Source: an uncultured Pelagibacteraceae bacterium
GTDB taxonomy: Bacteria; Pseudomonadota; Alphaproteobacteria; Pelagibacterales; Pelagibacteraceae
Direction: 5' to 3'
Length of the DNA: 64,000 nt
Assembly (NCBI GenBank): GCA_902591045.1
Contig: CACIZC010000001.1
Span: 62,001-126,000, forward strand
Part shown: piece after piece, positions 47,888 through 55,942 of the stretch
How the letters are laid out: the number at the start of each line of letters is the position of its first letter
How positions within the stretch are numbered: the first letter of the stretch is position 1
The notes under the pieces: generated by a model
Database searches by the model: none
Seen by the model: the letters and a program-made list of their open reading frames with translations, nothing else
Told to the model about the DNA's origin: nothing
Program-made: the position numbers and the translations under genes

Positions 47888-48322
47888 CTAAATAGGCTTA
47901 AAAACAACAATAAATATTATTGCAATTAACAAAATAGTGGGAACTTCGTTGATAAATCTAAAAAATTTAGCAGAATAATTATTCTGATTTTCGCTAAATC
48001 TTTTGAGACAAACAAATAAAAACAAATGGTATAAAGTTAGTGAAATTACTAATATTAATTTTGTTAAAAGCCAAAATTCTGTTAAAGAATTTAAACCAAT
48101 CGAATGTAAAAGAAGCATGCCAAAAATCCAAGACAGGATCATAGCTGGATTCATTATGTAAAAATAAAGCCTTTTTTCCATTGTTTTGAAAATATCATTT
48201 TGAATTTTATTATCTTTGGTTTCAGCGTGATATACGAATATTCTAGGAAGATACAATAACCCAGCCATCCAAGATATAACTGCTATTAAATGAATTGATT
48301 TAAATAATAAATATGTATTCAT
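47888..48322 (-). CDS. hemJ: Protoporphyrinogen IX oxidase HemJ
   Basis: 144 aa from the ATG at 48322, which opens MNTYLLFKSIHLIAVISWMAG. The longer frame would run into hemH. Four hydrophobic segments hold conserved His (KSIHLIAV), the LYLPRIFVYH motif and a Lys in LLTKLILVISL. It oxidises protoporphyrinogen IX in the inner membrane, the step before HemH. It sits between hemH and rho, as in other alphaproteobacteria. Confidence 0.92.
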   Translation of the reverse strand: MNTYLLFKSIHLIAVISWMAGLLYLPRIFVYHAETKDNKIQNDIFKTMEKRLYFYIMNPAMILSWIFGMLLLHSIGLNSLTEFWLLTKLILVISLTLYHLFLFVCLKRFSENQNNYSAKFFRFINEVPTILLIAIIFIVVFKPI

Positions 48323-48324
48323 CT

Positions 48325-49347
48325 TTATACTCCAGATCTCAAACAAGGACATTTTAGAAAATTTTTAGGGCATGTCACCGAGGAAACATAGTTTCCGTCA
48401 GGAACGTCTTTTAGTACAAGTTTAGCTAATCCATTAATAAAATTAGTTTCCACCCCTAAAGCAGGTACTCTTTTATAAAAACTACAACCATTATCATCTG
48501 CTAATTTTTTGTACTCAATATCTAATTCTACCAAGGTTTCGGAGTGCTCAGAAACAAAAGCAACTGGAACTATTACGATGCCTTTTTTTTCTTTGGAATA
48601 TTTTATGATTTCAGATTCAGTAGAAGGTCCAATCCATTTTAAAGGGCCTACTCGACTTTGATAACTAATGACATGGTCTATATTTTCATTCGAAAGCTTT
48701 AACATAATTTCTTCAACAGTTTTTTCTACATGCCATTGATAAGGGTCTCCTTTTTTAATTTTGTTTTCAGGCAAACCATGAGCAGAAAAGATTAATTTAA
48801 AATTAGAATTATTTATTTCTTTTAAAGTAGCTTTGATTAGTTGAACATGCGACTCTATAAAATTAGCTTCCGTTGGATAACAGCAAATAGTTTTTGTTTT
48901 TACTTGATATTTTTGCTTTCTACATAAATCTTTCCATTCATTGATTGATGAACCAGAGGTTGATGCGGAAAATTGGGGGTAAAGAGGTAAGAGAATTATT
49001 TCATTAGGATTGTATTTTTTAACTTCGCTTATTACATCAATTGCCCTTGGGTGCCAGCATCTCATAACAACAAAGCATTTATAATTTCCTTTTTCTGATA
49101 GTTTTTTTTCTAAAGCTTTTGCTTGATCCTGGGTTAATTCAAGAATTGGAGATTTATTTCCGATTTCTCTATAAATATTTTTTGCTATTGGAGTCCTTTT
49201 TTTAGAAATAAATTTTGCCAAAGGATATCTAAAAATTGTAGGTATGCTAATTATAGCTGGATCATTAAATAAATTAAAAAGAAAAGGCTCAACGCTGCTT
49301 AGTTTGTCGGGACCACCTAAATTAAATAAAATAACAACCTTTTTCAT
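48325..49347 (-). CDS. hemH: Ferrochelatase
   Basis: 340 aa. NLGGPDKLSSVEPFLFNLF at the N-terminus and the catalytic histidine in FSAHGLPENKIKKGDPY. The C-terminus TCPKNFLKCPCL has three clustered cysteines (C-x6-C-x-C), which may help bind a [2Fe-2S] cluster as reported for some alphaproteobacterial ferrochelatases. It inserts iron into protoporphyrin IX. It follows hemE directly. Confidence 0.96.
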   Translation of the reverse strand: MKKVVILFNLGGPDKLSSVEPFLFNLFNDPAIISIPTIFRYPLAKFISKKRTPIAKNIYREIGNKSPILELTQDQAKALEKKLSEKGNYKCFVVMRCWHPRAIDVISEVKKYNPNEIILLPLYPQFSASTSGSSINEWKDLCRKQKYQVKTKTICCYPTEANFIESHVQLIKATLKEINNSNFKLIFSAHGLPENKIKKGDPYQWHVEKTVEEIMLKLSNENIDHVISYQSRVGPLKWIGPSTESEIIKYSKEKKGIVIVPVAFVSEHSETLVELDIEYKKLADDNGCSFYKRVPALGVETNFINGLAKLVLKDVPDGNYVSSVTCPKNFLKCPCLRSGV

Positions 49348-50355
49348 TTATTCTTTCTCTCTAACTAACTTGGTAACATAATCTATAATTTCTGGTTTTG
49401 TTTCGGGCAAAACACCATGGCCTAGGTTGAATACATATGGGTAATCTTTGAATATATTAAGATATTTTTTAGTATTTTTTTTTATATTTTCTTTGTCGGT
49501 CAATAATATCTTGGGATCTAACCCCCCCTGAATAGGGGTCCCATTTATTTTTTTTTTTATCCATTCAGGATCAAGGTCATAATCTATGCTTAGACAGCTT
49601 GGTTTAACCACTGCATTAAATTCGGTATAGGATTCCCCTATTCCTTTAGGAAAACAAATAACAGGAACTTTTAATGATTTTATATAATCTACAACTTTTA
49701 ATGTTGGAGTATAACAATAATTAATGAGTTCGGATTTAGGTAATAGACCAGCCCAAGAATCAAAAATTTGAATTATATCTGCTCCTGCCTCAATTTGTTT
49801 TTCCGCATGAATACAAATTATTTTTTCAAGTTTTTTTAATAGTTCATTAACTAACGACTTATCTTCATTAATTTTTTCAAAGTTAAAATTTTTTTTGGGA
49901 GATTCTTGATTTAACATATACAGCAGAAGAGTCCATGGTGCTCCCACAAATCCAATTAAACTTTTGTTATTAAGTTGTTGTTTTACTTTCTCAAAACTTT
50001 TGTAAACGGGTTGTAGTTTTTTGACAAAATCTATTGGATCAGTATTAATTATTTTTTCAATATTAATATTTCCTAAAATTGGCCCTTGTCCTTTTTTAAA
50101 CTCTACTTGTTGCCCCAATCCATAAGGTATCATTAAAATATCTGAAAAAATTATAGCAGCATCCAAATCAAATCTTTTTAACGGTTGCAATGTAATTTCA
50201 TTAACTAAATTAGGGTTTAAACAAAGTTTAATAAAATTTGGATTTTTTTTTCTAATTTCCTGAAATTCAGGAAGGTATCTTCCAGCCTGTCTCATATACC
50301 ACACAGGGGTTTCAAAGGAACTTTTATTTTTTATACAGTTTAATAACTTAGTCAT
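49348..50355 (-). CDS. hemE: Uroporphyrinogen decarboxylase
   Basis: 335 aa. The N-terminal signature PVWYMRQAGRYLPEFQEIR is followed by the second motif IGFVGAPWTLLLYML. It decarboxylates uroporphyrinogen III to coproporphyrinogen III. It is the first gene of hemE-hemH-hemJ and borders the predicted origin, a conserved position in Caulobacter and Rickettsia. Confidence 0.97.
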   Translation of the reverse strand: MTKLLNCIKNKSSFETPVWYMRQAGRYLPEFQEIRKKNPNFIKLCLNPNLVNEITLQPLKRFDLDAAIIFSDILMIPYGLGQQVEFKKGQGPILGNINIEKIINTDPIDFVKKLQPVYKSFEKVKQQLNNKSLIGFVGAPWTLLLYMLNQESPKKNFNFEKINEDKSLVNELLKKLEKIICIHAEKQIEAGADIIQIFDSWAGLLPKSELINYCYTPTLKVVDYIKSLKVPVICFPKGIGESYTEFNAVVKPSCLSIDYDLDPEWIKKKINGTPIQGGLDPKILLTDKENIKKNTKKYLNIFKDYPYVFNLGHGVLPETKPEIIDYVTKLVREKE

Positions 50356-50628
50356 TATAGTTAATAATATAGATTTAAAATGTTATTAATGTAATAGGTC
50401 ATGTTAATTAAAGAAACTGTATATTTGTCGTTTTATCTACATATATACTTAATTAAATTAAACTAAATACTTAGATTTTTTTGCATTATACACAATGTAA
50501 ATAAATAATATAAAATTGTTAACAGATGGTTGAACCTTAAGAACTTGTTAAGTAATGTTATTAAAATATTCATTTTGTGAAATTGCTATTGATATCTAAT
50601 ACTTATATAAAAATTATCCACTAAGTTA
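50356..50628. other. Predicted chromosomal replication origin (oriC)
   Basis: The longest non-coding stretch (273 bases), between divergent hemE and ppsR. It contains a perfect DnaA box TTATACACA (50486-50494) and two one-mismatch boxes, TTATCTACA (50433-50441) and TTATCCACT (50614-50622). AT-rich unwinding-type sequence lies at about 50440-50470, with a TTAA-N7-TTAA (50537-50551). The hemE/RP001-like setting is the known alphaproteobacterial origin context, and most genes point away on both sides. No ORF is seen. Confidence 0.85.
50583..50611 (+). promoter_or_regulatory. Strong sigma-70-type promoter of ppsR
   Basis: TTGCTA (50583-50588), a 17-base spacer and TATAAA (50606-50611). Transcription would start near 50618, inside the DnaA-box-like TTATCCACT (50614-50622) and about 11 bases before the ppsR ATG. 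Confidence 0.65.
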
Positions 50629-51450
50629 ATGACAGAAAAATATCAAATAATTCTAATATCCGATTCCACAGGAGAGACATTGGACCGTATTTTCTTAGCA
50701 TTACAATCACAGTTTGCAAATTTTGATTATGAAAAAAAAGAATTTGTTTTTACTAGAACTGAGCAACAAATTAAAAAAATAATAAATGAGTATAAAGAAA
50801 AGAGAAATTCCATAATTCTTTACACCATTGTAGATACTGCTTTAGAAAAATCTCTAAATAAAATATGCCAAGAAAATAACATTCCATGTTTTGGGGTGTT
50901 GGGAAATTTAATTTTAAGCTTTTCTAAATTACTTAACCAAAAAGCAACGCACAAACCAAGCGCACAGCACGTTTTAGACGCAGACTATTATAAAAAGATA
51001 GAGGCAATCCAATTTACTATGGCACATGATGATGGAAAAAAAACAGAAGATATAGAAAATGCAGATATTATTCTGCTCGGCGTTAGCAGAACAAGTAAGA
51101 CACCAACCTCTATTTATTTAGCAAACAGAGGTTATAAAACTATAAATATTCCTCTAGTTCTTTCACAAAAGATACCCGGTATTTTAGAAAAAGATTCTAA
51201 AAAATTCTGTATCATAGGATTATTTGCTGATCCCGAAAGATTATCAGAAATTAGAAAAATTAGAGTAAACACTAATACAAGCATTGATTTAAAGCTTTAT
51301 ACAAACACAGACAAAATTAGAGAAGAGGTTGATAATTCTAAAAAGCTTTTCAAAAAATTTAACTGGCCAATTATTGATGTGACCAGAAGATCTGTAGAAG
51401 AAACAGCAGCATCTATAATTAAAATTTTTGAAATTAAAAAGCAAAAATGA
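50629..51450 (+). CDS. ppsR: Pyruvate, phosphate dikinase/PEP synthase regulatory kinase-phosphatase (DUF299)
   Basis: 273 aa. It starts ILISDSTGETLDRIF and carries the P-loop-like GVSRTSKTPTSIYLANRGYK, both family hallmarks. The bifunctional enzyme uses ADP to phosphorylate, and phosphate to reactivate, pyruvate phosphate dikinase or PEP synthase. It corresponds to RP001, the gene flanking oriC in Rickettsia. It leads a ppsR-maf-aroE-coaE-dnaQ operon with 1 to 8 base overlaps. Confidence 0.93.
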   Translation: MTEKYQIILISDSTGETLDRIFLALQSQFANFDYEKKEFVFTRTEQQIKKIINEYKEKRNSIILYTIVDTALEKSLNKICQENNIPCFGVLGNLILSFSKLLNQKATHKPSAQHVLDADYYKKIEAIQFTMAHDDGKKTEDIENADIILLGVSRTSKTPTSIYLANRGYKTINIPLVLSQKIPGILEKDSKKFCIIGLFADPERLSEIRKIRVNTNTSIDLKLYTNTDKIREEVDNSKKLFKKFNWPIIDVTRRSVEETAASIIKIFEIKKQK

Positions 51451-52025
51451 AAATAATTTTAGCATCAAAAAGCGGAGTCAGAAAAAAAATTTTAAACGAG
51501 AACCAGATAACTTGTGATGTCAAACCATCAAATATTGATGAGAATGATGTAAAAGAATCTTTATTGAGCGAGGGAGCAAATCCTGAAATTATTTCAAAAA
51601 ATTTAGCTGAACTAAAAGCAAATAAAGTAAGCCAAAAAAATCCAGACAAAATTGTATTGGGAGCTGATAGCGTTATTGATTTAAAAGGGGAGCTTATTTC
51701 AAAACCAAAAGACAGAAAAGAAGCCTTAAAAATATTGGAAAAACTTAATGGTAAACAGCACCAATTAATAAGTTCTGTTTGTATATCTAAAAATGGATCT
51801 ATGATTTGGAATTATACAGACGCCTCTTCCCTAACAATGAAAAAGCTAAATTTTGACGAAATTAAAGCTTACTTAGAAAAAATAAATGATAAAGATCTTT
51901 ATGCCTACGGTGTTTACCAAATCGAAGCTGATGGTAGATCTCTTTTTTCTAAAATTGAAGGTGATGAAAATTCAATTATGGGTTTGCCCGTTAAACAAAT
52001 AAAAGAATATCTTAATTTATTATAA
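51447..52025 (+). CDS. maf: Maf-like nucleotide pyrophosphatase
   Basis: 192 aa. LASKSGVRKKIL at the N-terminus (the family S-x-S/G-x-R motif), then VLGADSVIDLKGELISKPKD and YQIEADGRSLFSKIEGDENSI. It hydrolyses modified or non-canonical nucleoside triphosphates and in some bacteria affects septation. It overlaps ppsR by 4 bases and shares one base with aroE. Confidence 0.92.
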   Translation: MKIILASKSGVRKKILNENQITCDVKPSNIDENDVKESLLSEGANPEIISKNLAELKANKVSQKNPDKIVLGADSVIDLKGELISKPKDRKEALKILEKLNGKQHQLISSVCISKNGSMIWNYTDASSLTMKKLNFDEIKAYLEKINDKDLYAYGVYQIEADGRSLFSKIEGDENSIMGLPVKQIKEYLNLL

Positions 52026-52822
52026 TGAAAAAATATTTAGTTATTGGAAATCCTGTAGAACACTCATTGTCACCAAAAATTCATAATTATTGGATTAAAA
52101 AGAATAAAATCGATGCGATATATGAAAAAAAACTTCTCACTGAGAAAGATATAAAATCTATCATAAATGATATCATTAACGAAAAAATTCACGGCATAAA
52201 TGTTACTGTACCATTTAAAAAATCAGTTATTCCGTTCCTAGACGGTTTAAGTCATATTGCAAGAGAAACTGAGTCTGTAAATACAGTTTATAAAAAAGAT
52301 GGTAAAATTATAGGAGACAATACAGACGTTAAAGGATTCGAAAATGCGATTAAAAATATAAATTTTGACATCAAAGATAAAAAAGCTTTTGTTCTTGGAG
52401 CTGGGGGAGTTGCCCCTTCAATTATTTTTGCACTTAAAAAAATGGGAATTTCTGAAATTTTTTTAAGTAACAGAACAAAGGATAAAGCTGAAAATTTAAA
52501 AAAAATTATTCCAGAATTACAAATTGTTAACTGGGGAGAAATGCCAATTTTTGACATAATCATAAACGCAACAAGTTTGGGGCTTAAAAGCAATGATGAA
52601 ATTAAATTAGATTTTAGCAAAGTGGGATCAAACAAGTTGTTTTATGATGTTATATACAGCCCTGAATTTACTAAATTTCTCTTACGAGGAAAAGAAACGG
52701 GCAATCAATTTGAAAATGGGAAAAGCATGTTTGTTTATCAGGCACAATTGTCATTTGAGATTTGGCACGGCATTAAACCAAAAGCCGATAAAAATATTAT
52801 TGAAATGTTAAAAAATGATTAA
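52025..52822 (+). CDS. aroE: Shikimate dehydrogenase
   Basis: 265 aa. Substrate domain NPVEHSLSPKIHN with GINVTVPFKKSVIPFLD; NADP fold FVLGAGGVAPSIIFALK with SNRTKDKAENL. It reduces 3-dehydroshikimate in aromatic amino-acid synthesis. It overlaps coaE by 8 bases. Confidence 0.96.
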   Translation: MKKYLVIGNPVEHSLSPKIHNYWIKKNKIDAIYEKKLLTEKDIKSIINDIINEKIHGINVTVPFKKSVIPFLDGLSHIARETESVNTVYKKDGKIIGDNTDVKGFENAIKNINFDIKDKKAFVLGAGGVAPSIIFALKKMGISEIFLSNRTKDKAENLKKIIPELQIVNWGEMPIFDIIINATSLGLKSNDEIKLDFSKVGSNKLFYDVIYSPEFTKFLLRGKETGNQFENGKSMFVYQAQLSFEIWHGIKPKADKNIIEMLKND

Positions 52823-53378
52823 AATTGGGATTACAGGCTCCCTAGCTTCAGGCAAGTCTACAGTTGCGAATATTATTTCAAAAAATAAATACCCTATTTT
52901 TAGCGCTGATAAGGTTGTAAAAAATTTATACAAAAAAAATTTTTTTATAAAAAAAGTTAAATCTAAATTTAAACTAAAAAATTCAAAAAATATTAAAATT
53001 CAAGTTAAGAATTTAATAAAAAAAGATAAGAATAAATTACAAAAGCTAGAATCAATAATACATCCGTTGGTAAGAAAAGAAATGAATAGGAGCTTAAAAA
53101 CTAAAAAGAATTTTAATATTTCAATTTTTGAAATTCCATTATTAATTGAAGGGAAATTAACTAAATATTTTGATATAATTTTATTCGTTGCGGCAAATGA
53201 AAAAATAAGGTTAAGGAGGTATATTCAAAGGGGAGGAAATAAAAAGATATTCACAATTTTAAATAAAAGACAAATGTCGCAGAAGAAAAAAATAAAAAAA
53301 AGTGATTTTATAATTTACAATAATAGATCTGTTAAAAATTTAAAAAAAAGATTAGATATTATTTTAAAACGACTATGA
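52815..53378 (+). CDS. coaE: Dephospho-CoA kinase
   Basis: 187 aa, very Lys-rich. P-loop IGITGSLASGKSTVANIIS, then FEIPLLIEGKLTKYFD (the E-x-P-L-L motif) and a lid region LRRYIQRGGN. It catalyses the last step of CoA synthesis. It overlaps aroE and dnaQ. Confidence 0.94.
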   Translation: MIKIGITGSLASGKSTVANIISKNKYPIFSADKVVKNLYKKNFFIKKVKSKFKLKNSKNIKIQVKNLIKKDKNKLQKLESIIHPLVRKEMNRSLKTKKNFNISIFEIPLLIEGKLTKYFDIILFVAANEKIRLRRYIQRGGNKKIFTILNKRQMSQKKKIKKSDFIIYNNRSVKNLKKRLDIILKRL

Positions 53379-54046
53379 GCGAAATTTTTCTAGATACCGA
53401 AACAACCGGTTTATCTGTGCAAGAAGACCATAGAATAATAGAGATTGCATGTATAGAAACCAAAGATCTTATTCCCACAAATAAAATTTTCCACAAAGTA
53501 ATAAATCCAGAAAGAAAAGTTTCTGAAGAAGCGTCAAAAATACATGGTTTCACAGATGAAATTTTAAAAGATAAAAATAAATTTAAAGATGTAGCTGATG
53601 AATTTTTAAGTTTTATAAAAGGTAAACAATTAATAATTCACAATGCTCCATTTGATGTCTCATTTCTGAATAATGAATTAAAAAAAGTAAACAAAAATAT
53701 TATAGATGTCAAAGAGGTTATAGATTCCCTAGAACTTGCTAGAATAAAATTTCCTGGTGCTTCAAATTCTTTAGATAGTTTATGTAAAAGGTTTAATATT
53801 GATCTTTCCAAAAGAACCAAACATAATGCTTTACTTGATTGTGAACTTTTAAGAGAAGTCTATATAAATCTTACTGAACAAAAAGAACCATCTCTAATTT
53901 TAAGAGATGATAATATTGGTAACAATTTTACAAATAATAGCAAAATTAATAAAGATTATTCTAAAACTATAATTCAACCATCTATTTCTGAATTAACAAA
54001 TCATAAACAATTTTTAAATAAAGAATTTAAAAAAAATTACTTTTGA
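53375..54046 (+). CDS. dnaQ: DNA polymerase III epsilon subunit (proofreading exonuclease)
   Basis: 223 aa. DEDDh exonuclease motifs: ExoI LDTETTGLSVQEDHRIIEIA, ExoII HNAPFDVSFLNNEL, ExoIII KHNALLDCELL. It proofreads for the replicative polymerase. It ends the ppsR operon and overlaps the convergent secB by 10 bases. Confidence 0.95.
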   Translation: MSEIFLDTETTGLSVQEDHRIIEIACIETKDLIPTNKIFHKVINPERKVSEEASKIHGFTDEILKDKNKFKDVADEFLSFIKGKQLIIHNAPFDVSFLNNELKKVNKNIIDVKEVIDSLELARIKFPGASNSLDSLCKRFNIDLSKRTKHNALLDCELLREVYINLTEQKEPSLILRDDNIGNNFTNNSKINKDYSKTIIQPSISELTNHKQFLNKEFKKNYF

Positions 54047-54453
54047 TTTTTCTTTGCTTCGTGCAGTTTATTGAAATCTATATTGTCTAAACTAAATGTT
54101 TTAAAACCAGATTTTTCAAATAAAACAGAAACAATTTTTTGAATATCTGGGTATATTTCTGTTGGAACTTTTACTAACAGAATCTTTTCCATTTCTTCTT
54201 TTTGAATTTCTTTTTCTAGAGTTACTACTGATGAATATAAAATTTGTACTCTAGCATTATTTTTTTCATCTTTTTTTCCTTCAAATCCTAAACGAGTGTC
54301 AACTTCAATAATTTTTTCTTTCAAATTTTTACTGCTTATATCAATTTTGATTTGATAATTTTTAATATTTTTTTCTAAAAGAAAAAAAGTTTTGGCATCC
54401 GGAATTTCAAAAGATAAATCCTTTACATATTTTGAAACAATTTTATAAGTCAT
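54037..54453 (-). CDS. secB: Protein-export chaperone SecB
   Basis: 138 aa. KYVKDLSFEIPDAKTFF at the N-terminus, then IKIDISSKNLKEKIIEVDTRL and the acidic end of the SecB fold. The usual PPF-FD segment is replaced by a Lys-rich C-terminus, so it is divergent but still recognisable. It keeps precursors unfolded for SecA. The start overlaps fxsA by 11 bases; dnaQ-secB-fxsA-timA is a known alphaproteobacterial order. Confidence 0.87.
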   Translation of the reverse strand: MTYKIVSKYVKDLSFEIPDAKTFFLLEKNIKNYQIKIDISSKNLKEKIIEVDTRLGFEGKKDEKNNARVQILYSSVVTLEKEIQKEEMEKILLVKVPTEIYPDIQKIVSVLFEKSGFKTFSLDNIDFNKLHEAKKNQK

Positions 54454-54862
54454 CTTTGTCCTTTTTTTCTACAACCTCGCCTTCTATATAATTTTCATCA
54501 ACATTTTTAACATTTATTTTTTTCTTTAAGTAAAGATTGATTATCATTTTTCGTGTTAAAGGTATTAATAATAAAAAACCAATCACGTCTGTTATAAAAC
54601 CTGGCAGTATAAGTAAAAGAGCCGCAAAAGCTATGGAAGCGCCTGATATTATTTCAAAAAGCGGCATTTTGTTTTTATAGATATTGTAAATACCTGAACG
54701 TAAAGTATTTAATCCTGCAATTTTGGCAAAATAAATACCTGTTACCGCAGTCAAAAAAATTAAGCCTATAGTGGTAAATGCTCCAATATTTTGACCAATT
54801 TTGATCATTACAAATATTTCTACCGCGGGAATCCCAATTAATATTAAAAATAGTGTGTTCAT
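54443..54862 (-). CDS. fxsA: FxsA-family inner-membrane protein
   Basis: 139 aa. Four hydrophobic segments; IPAVEIFVMIKIGQNIGAFT and LILPGFITDVIGFLLLIP are FxsA signatures. E. coli FxsA was named for relief of phage F exclusion; its cellular role is unclear. The C-terminus is charged. It heads the fxsA-secB unit, divergent from the Tim44-like gene across 46 bases. Confidence 0.9.
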   Translation of the reverse strand: MNTLFLILIGIPAVEIFVMIKIGQNIGAFTTIGLIFLTAVTGIYFAKIAGLNTLRSGIYNIYKNKMPLFEIISGASIAFAALLLILPGFITDVIGFLLLIPLTRKMIINLYLKKKINVKNVDENYIEGEVVEKKDKDDL

Positions 54863-54908
54863 TTTGTTAGTTTTAAAATTATATTAATAATGTATATTTA
54901 TCAAATAA

Positions 54909-55514
54909 ATGAATAACGAATTTGGATATCTTGATATTATATTGCTTGCAATGATCGCAGGGTTTATAATTTTGAGATTAAGGAATATTTTGGGACGTAA
55001 AACAGGCCATCAAGGCAAAGTACCTGTAAATTTTTCTGATAAAAAATTTGAACAATTTAAAAAAGAAACAAATTTTACCGAAAAAAAACAACCAGTCGAA
55101 TTTGATAAAGATCAAAAGAAACAGTTCCTTAAAGGGGCTGAGATTGCTTATGAGACTATAATTAACTCTTTTGCTAAAGGCGATGTTAATAGTTTAAAAC
55201 CATTACTAACAAAAGAAATGAATGATAATTTTCAATCTGCCATAAAAGATAGAAGATCTAAAAATTTAAAGTCCGAACTTACCTTTATAGGCATCAAATC
55301 TTCTGCAATTGAAAAATTTGAAAAAACTACCGAAGCTCTTTTTTTTAGTGTTAAATTTGTAAGTGAGATAATTTCTTGCAAAAAAGACAAAGACAATAAT
55401 ATTATCGAGGGTGATCCCAATAAAATAAAAACTGTAATAGATCGTTGGAAATTTACCAGAAAAAAAACAAGCATGAGTCCCAACTGGTACTTGACCGAAA
55501 TTAAATCTAGTTGA
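54909..55514 (+). CDS. Tim44-like domain membrane-associated protein
   Basis: 201 aa. An N-terminal hydrophobic helix (DIILLAMIAGFIILRLRNIL) is followed by a short charged linker and a Tim44-like domain (GAEIAYETIINSFAKGDVNSLKPLL, then ALFFSVKFVSEII and RWKFTR). Alphaproteobacterial homologues (TimA) are membrane-associated relatives of mitochondrial Tim44. It is next to secB/fxsA, as in related genomes. Its stop overlaps the TTG start of the Smr gene. Confidence 0.87.
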   Translation: MNNEFGYLDIILLAMIAGFIILRLRNILGRKTGHQGKVPVNFSDKKFEQFKKETNFTEKKQPVEFDKDQKKQFLKGAEIAYETIINSFAKGDVNSLKPLLTKEMNDNFQSAIKDRRSKNLKSELTFIGIKSSAIEKFEKTTEALFFSVKFVSEIISCKKDKDNNIIEGDPNKIKTVIDRWKFTRKKTSMSPNWYLTEIKSS

Positions 55515-55942
55515 TCAAAAAAGACAAAATTTCCGATAAAGATTTAAGGGACTGGAAAGATTTTCTTGAAAAGCCTTCAAATATTTATGACAAAGGAGAA
55601 CAGAGCAAGGAAAATACAAATTATAAAAAAAAATTTAGATTTGACTTGCATGGCTACTCTATAGAAAAAGCTAAGTCTACTGTATTTGATATTATTGAAA
55701 AATGTCATTCGGATGGGATTTCAGAAATTATACTTGTTACAGGAAAAGGTTTACACTCTAATTCTGAGGAAAGCGTTTATGTTTCAAAAGATCATAATAA
55801 ACTTAAATATATTATTCCAGAGTATATTAAAACAAATGAAGACTTAAATTCTAAAATAATCAAAGTTTACTCTCCCCAAGAAAAACAGGGTGGAGAGGGA
55901 GTTTTAATTTTAAAGATTAAAAAATTAAAGAATAAATCTTGA
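55511..55942 (+). CDS. Smr-domain protein
   Basis: 143 aa from a TTG start at 55511 that overlaps the upstream TGA stop as TTGA. The Smr domain is clear: [19 protein letters not shown], then [14 protein letters not shown] and a C-terminal [12 protein letters not shown]. Smr domains act as small nucleases on DNA or RNA; the bacterial stand-alone role is not settled. It overlaps the convergent hslU end by 18 bases. Confidence 0.88.
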   Translation: MIKKDKISDKDLRDWKDFLEKPSNIYDKGEQSKENTNYKKKFRFDLHGYSIEKAKSTVFDIIEKCHSDGISEIILVTGKGLHSNSEESVYVSKDHNKLKYIIPEYIKTNEDLNSKIIKVYSPQEKQGGEGVLILKIKKLKNKS

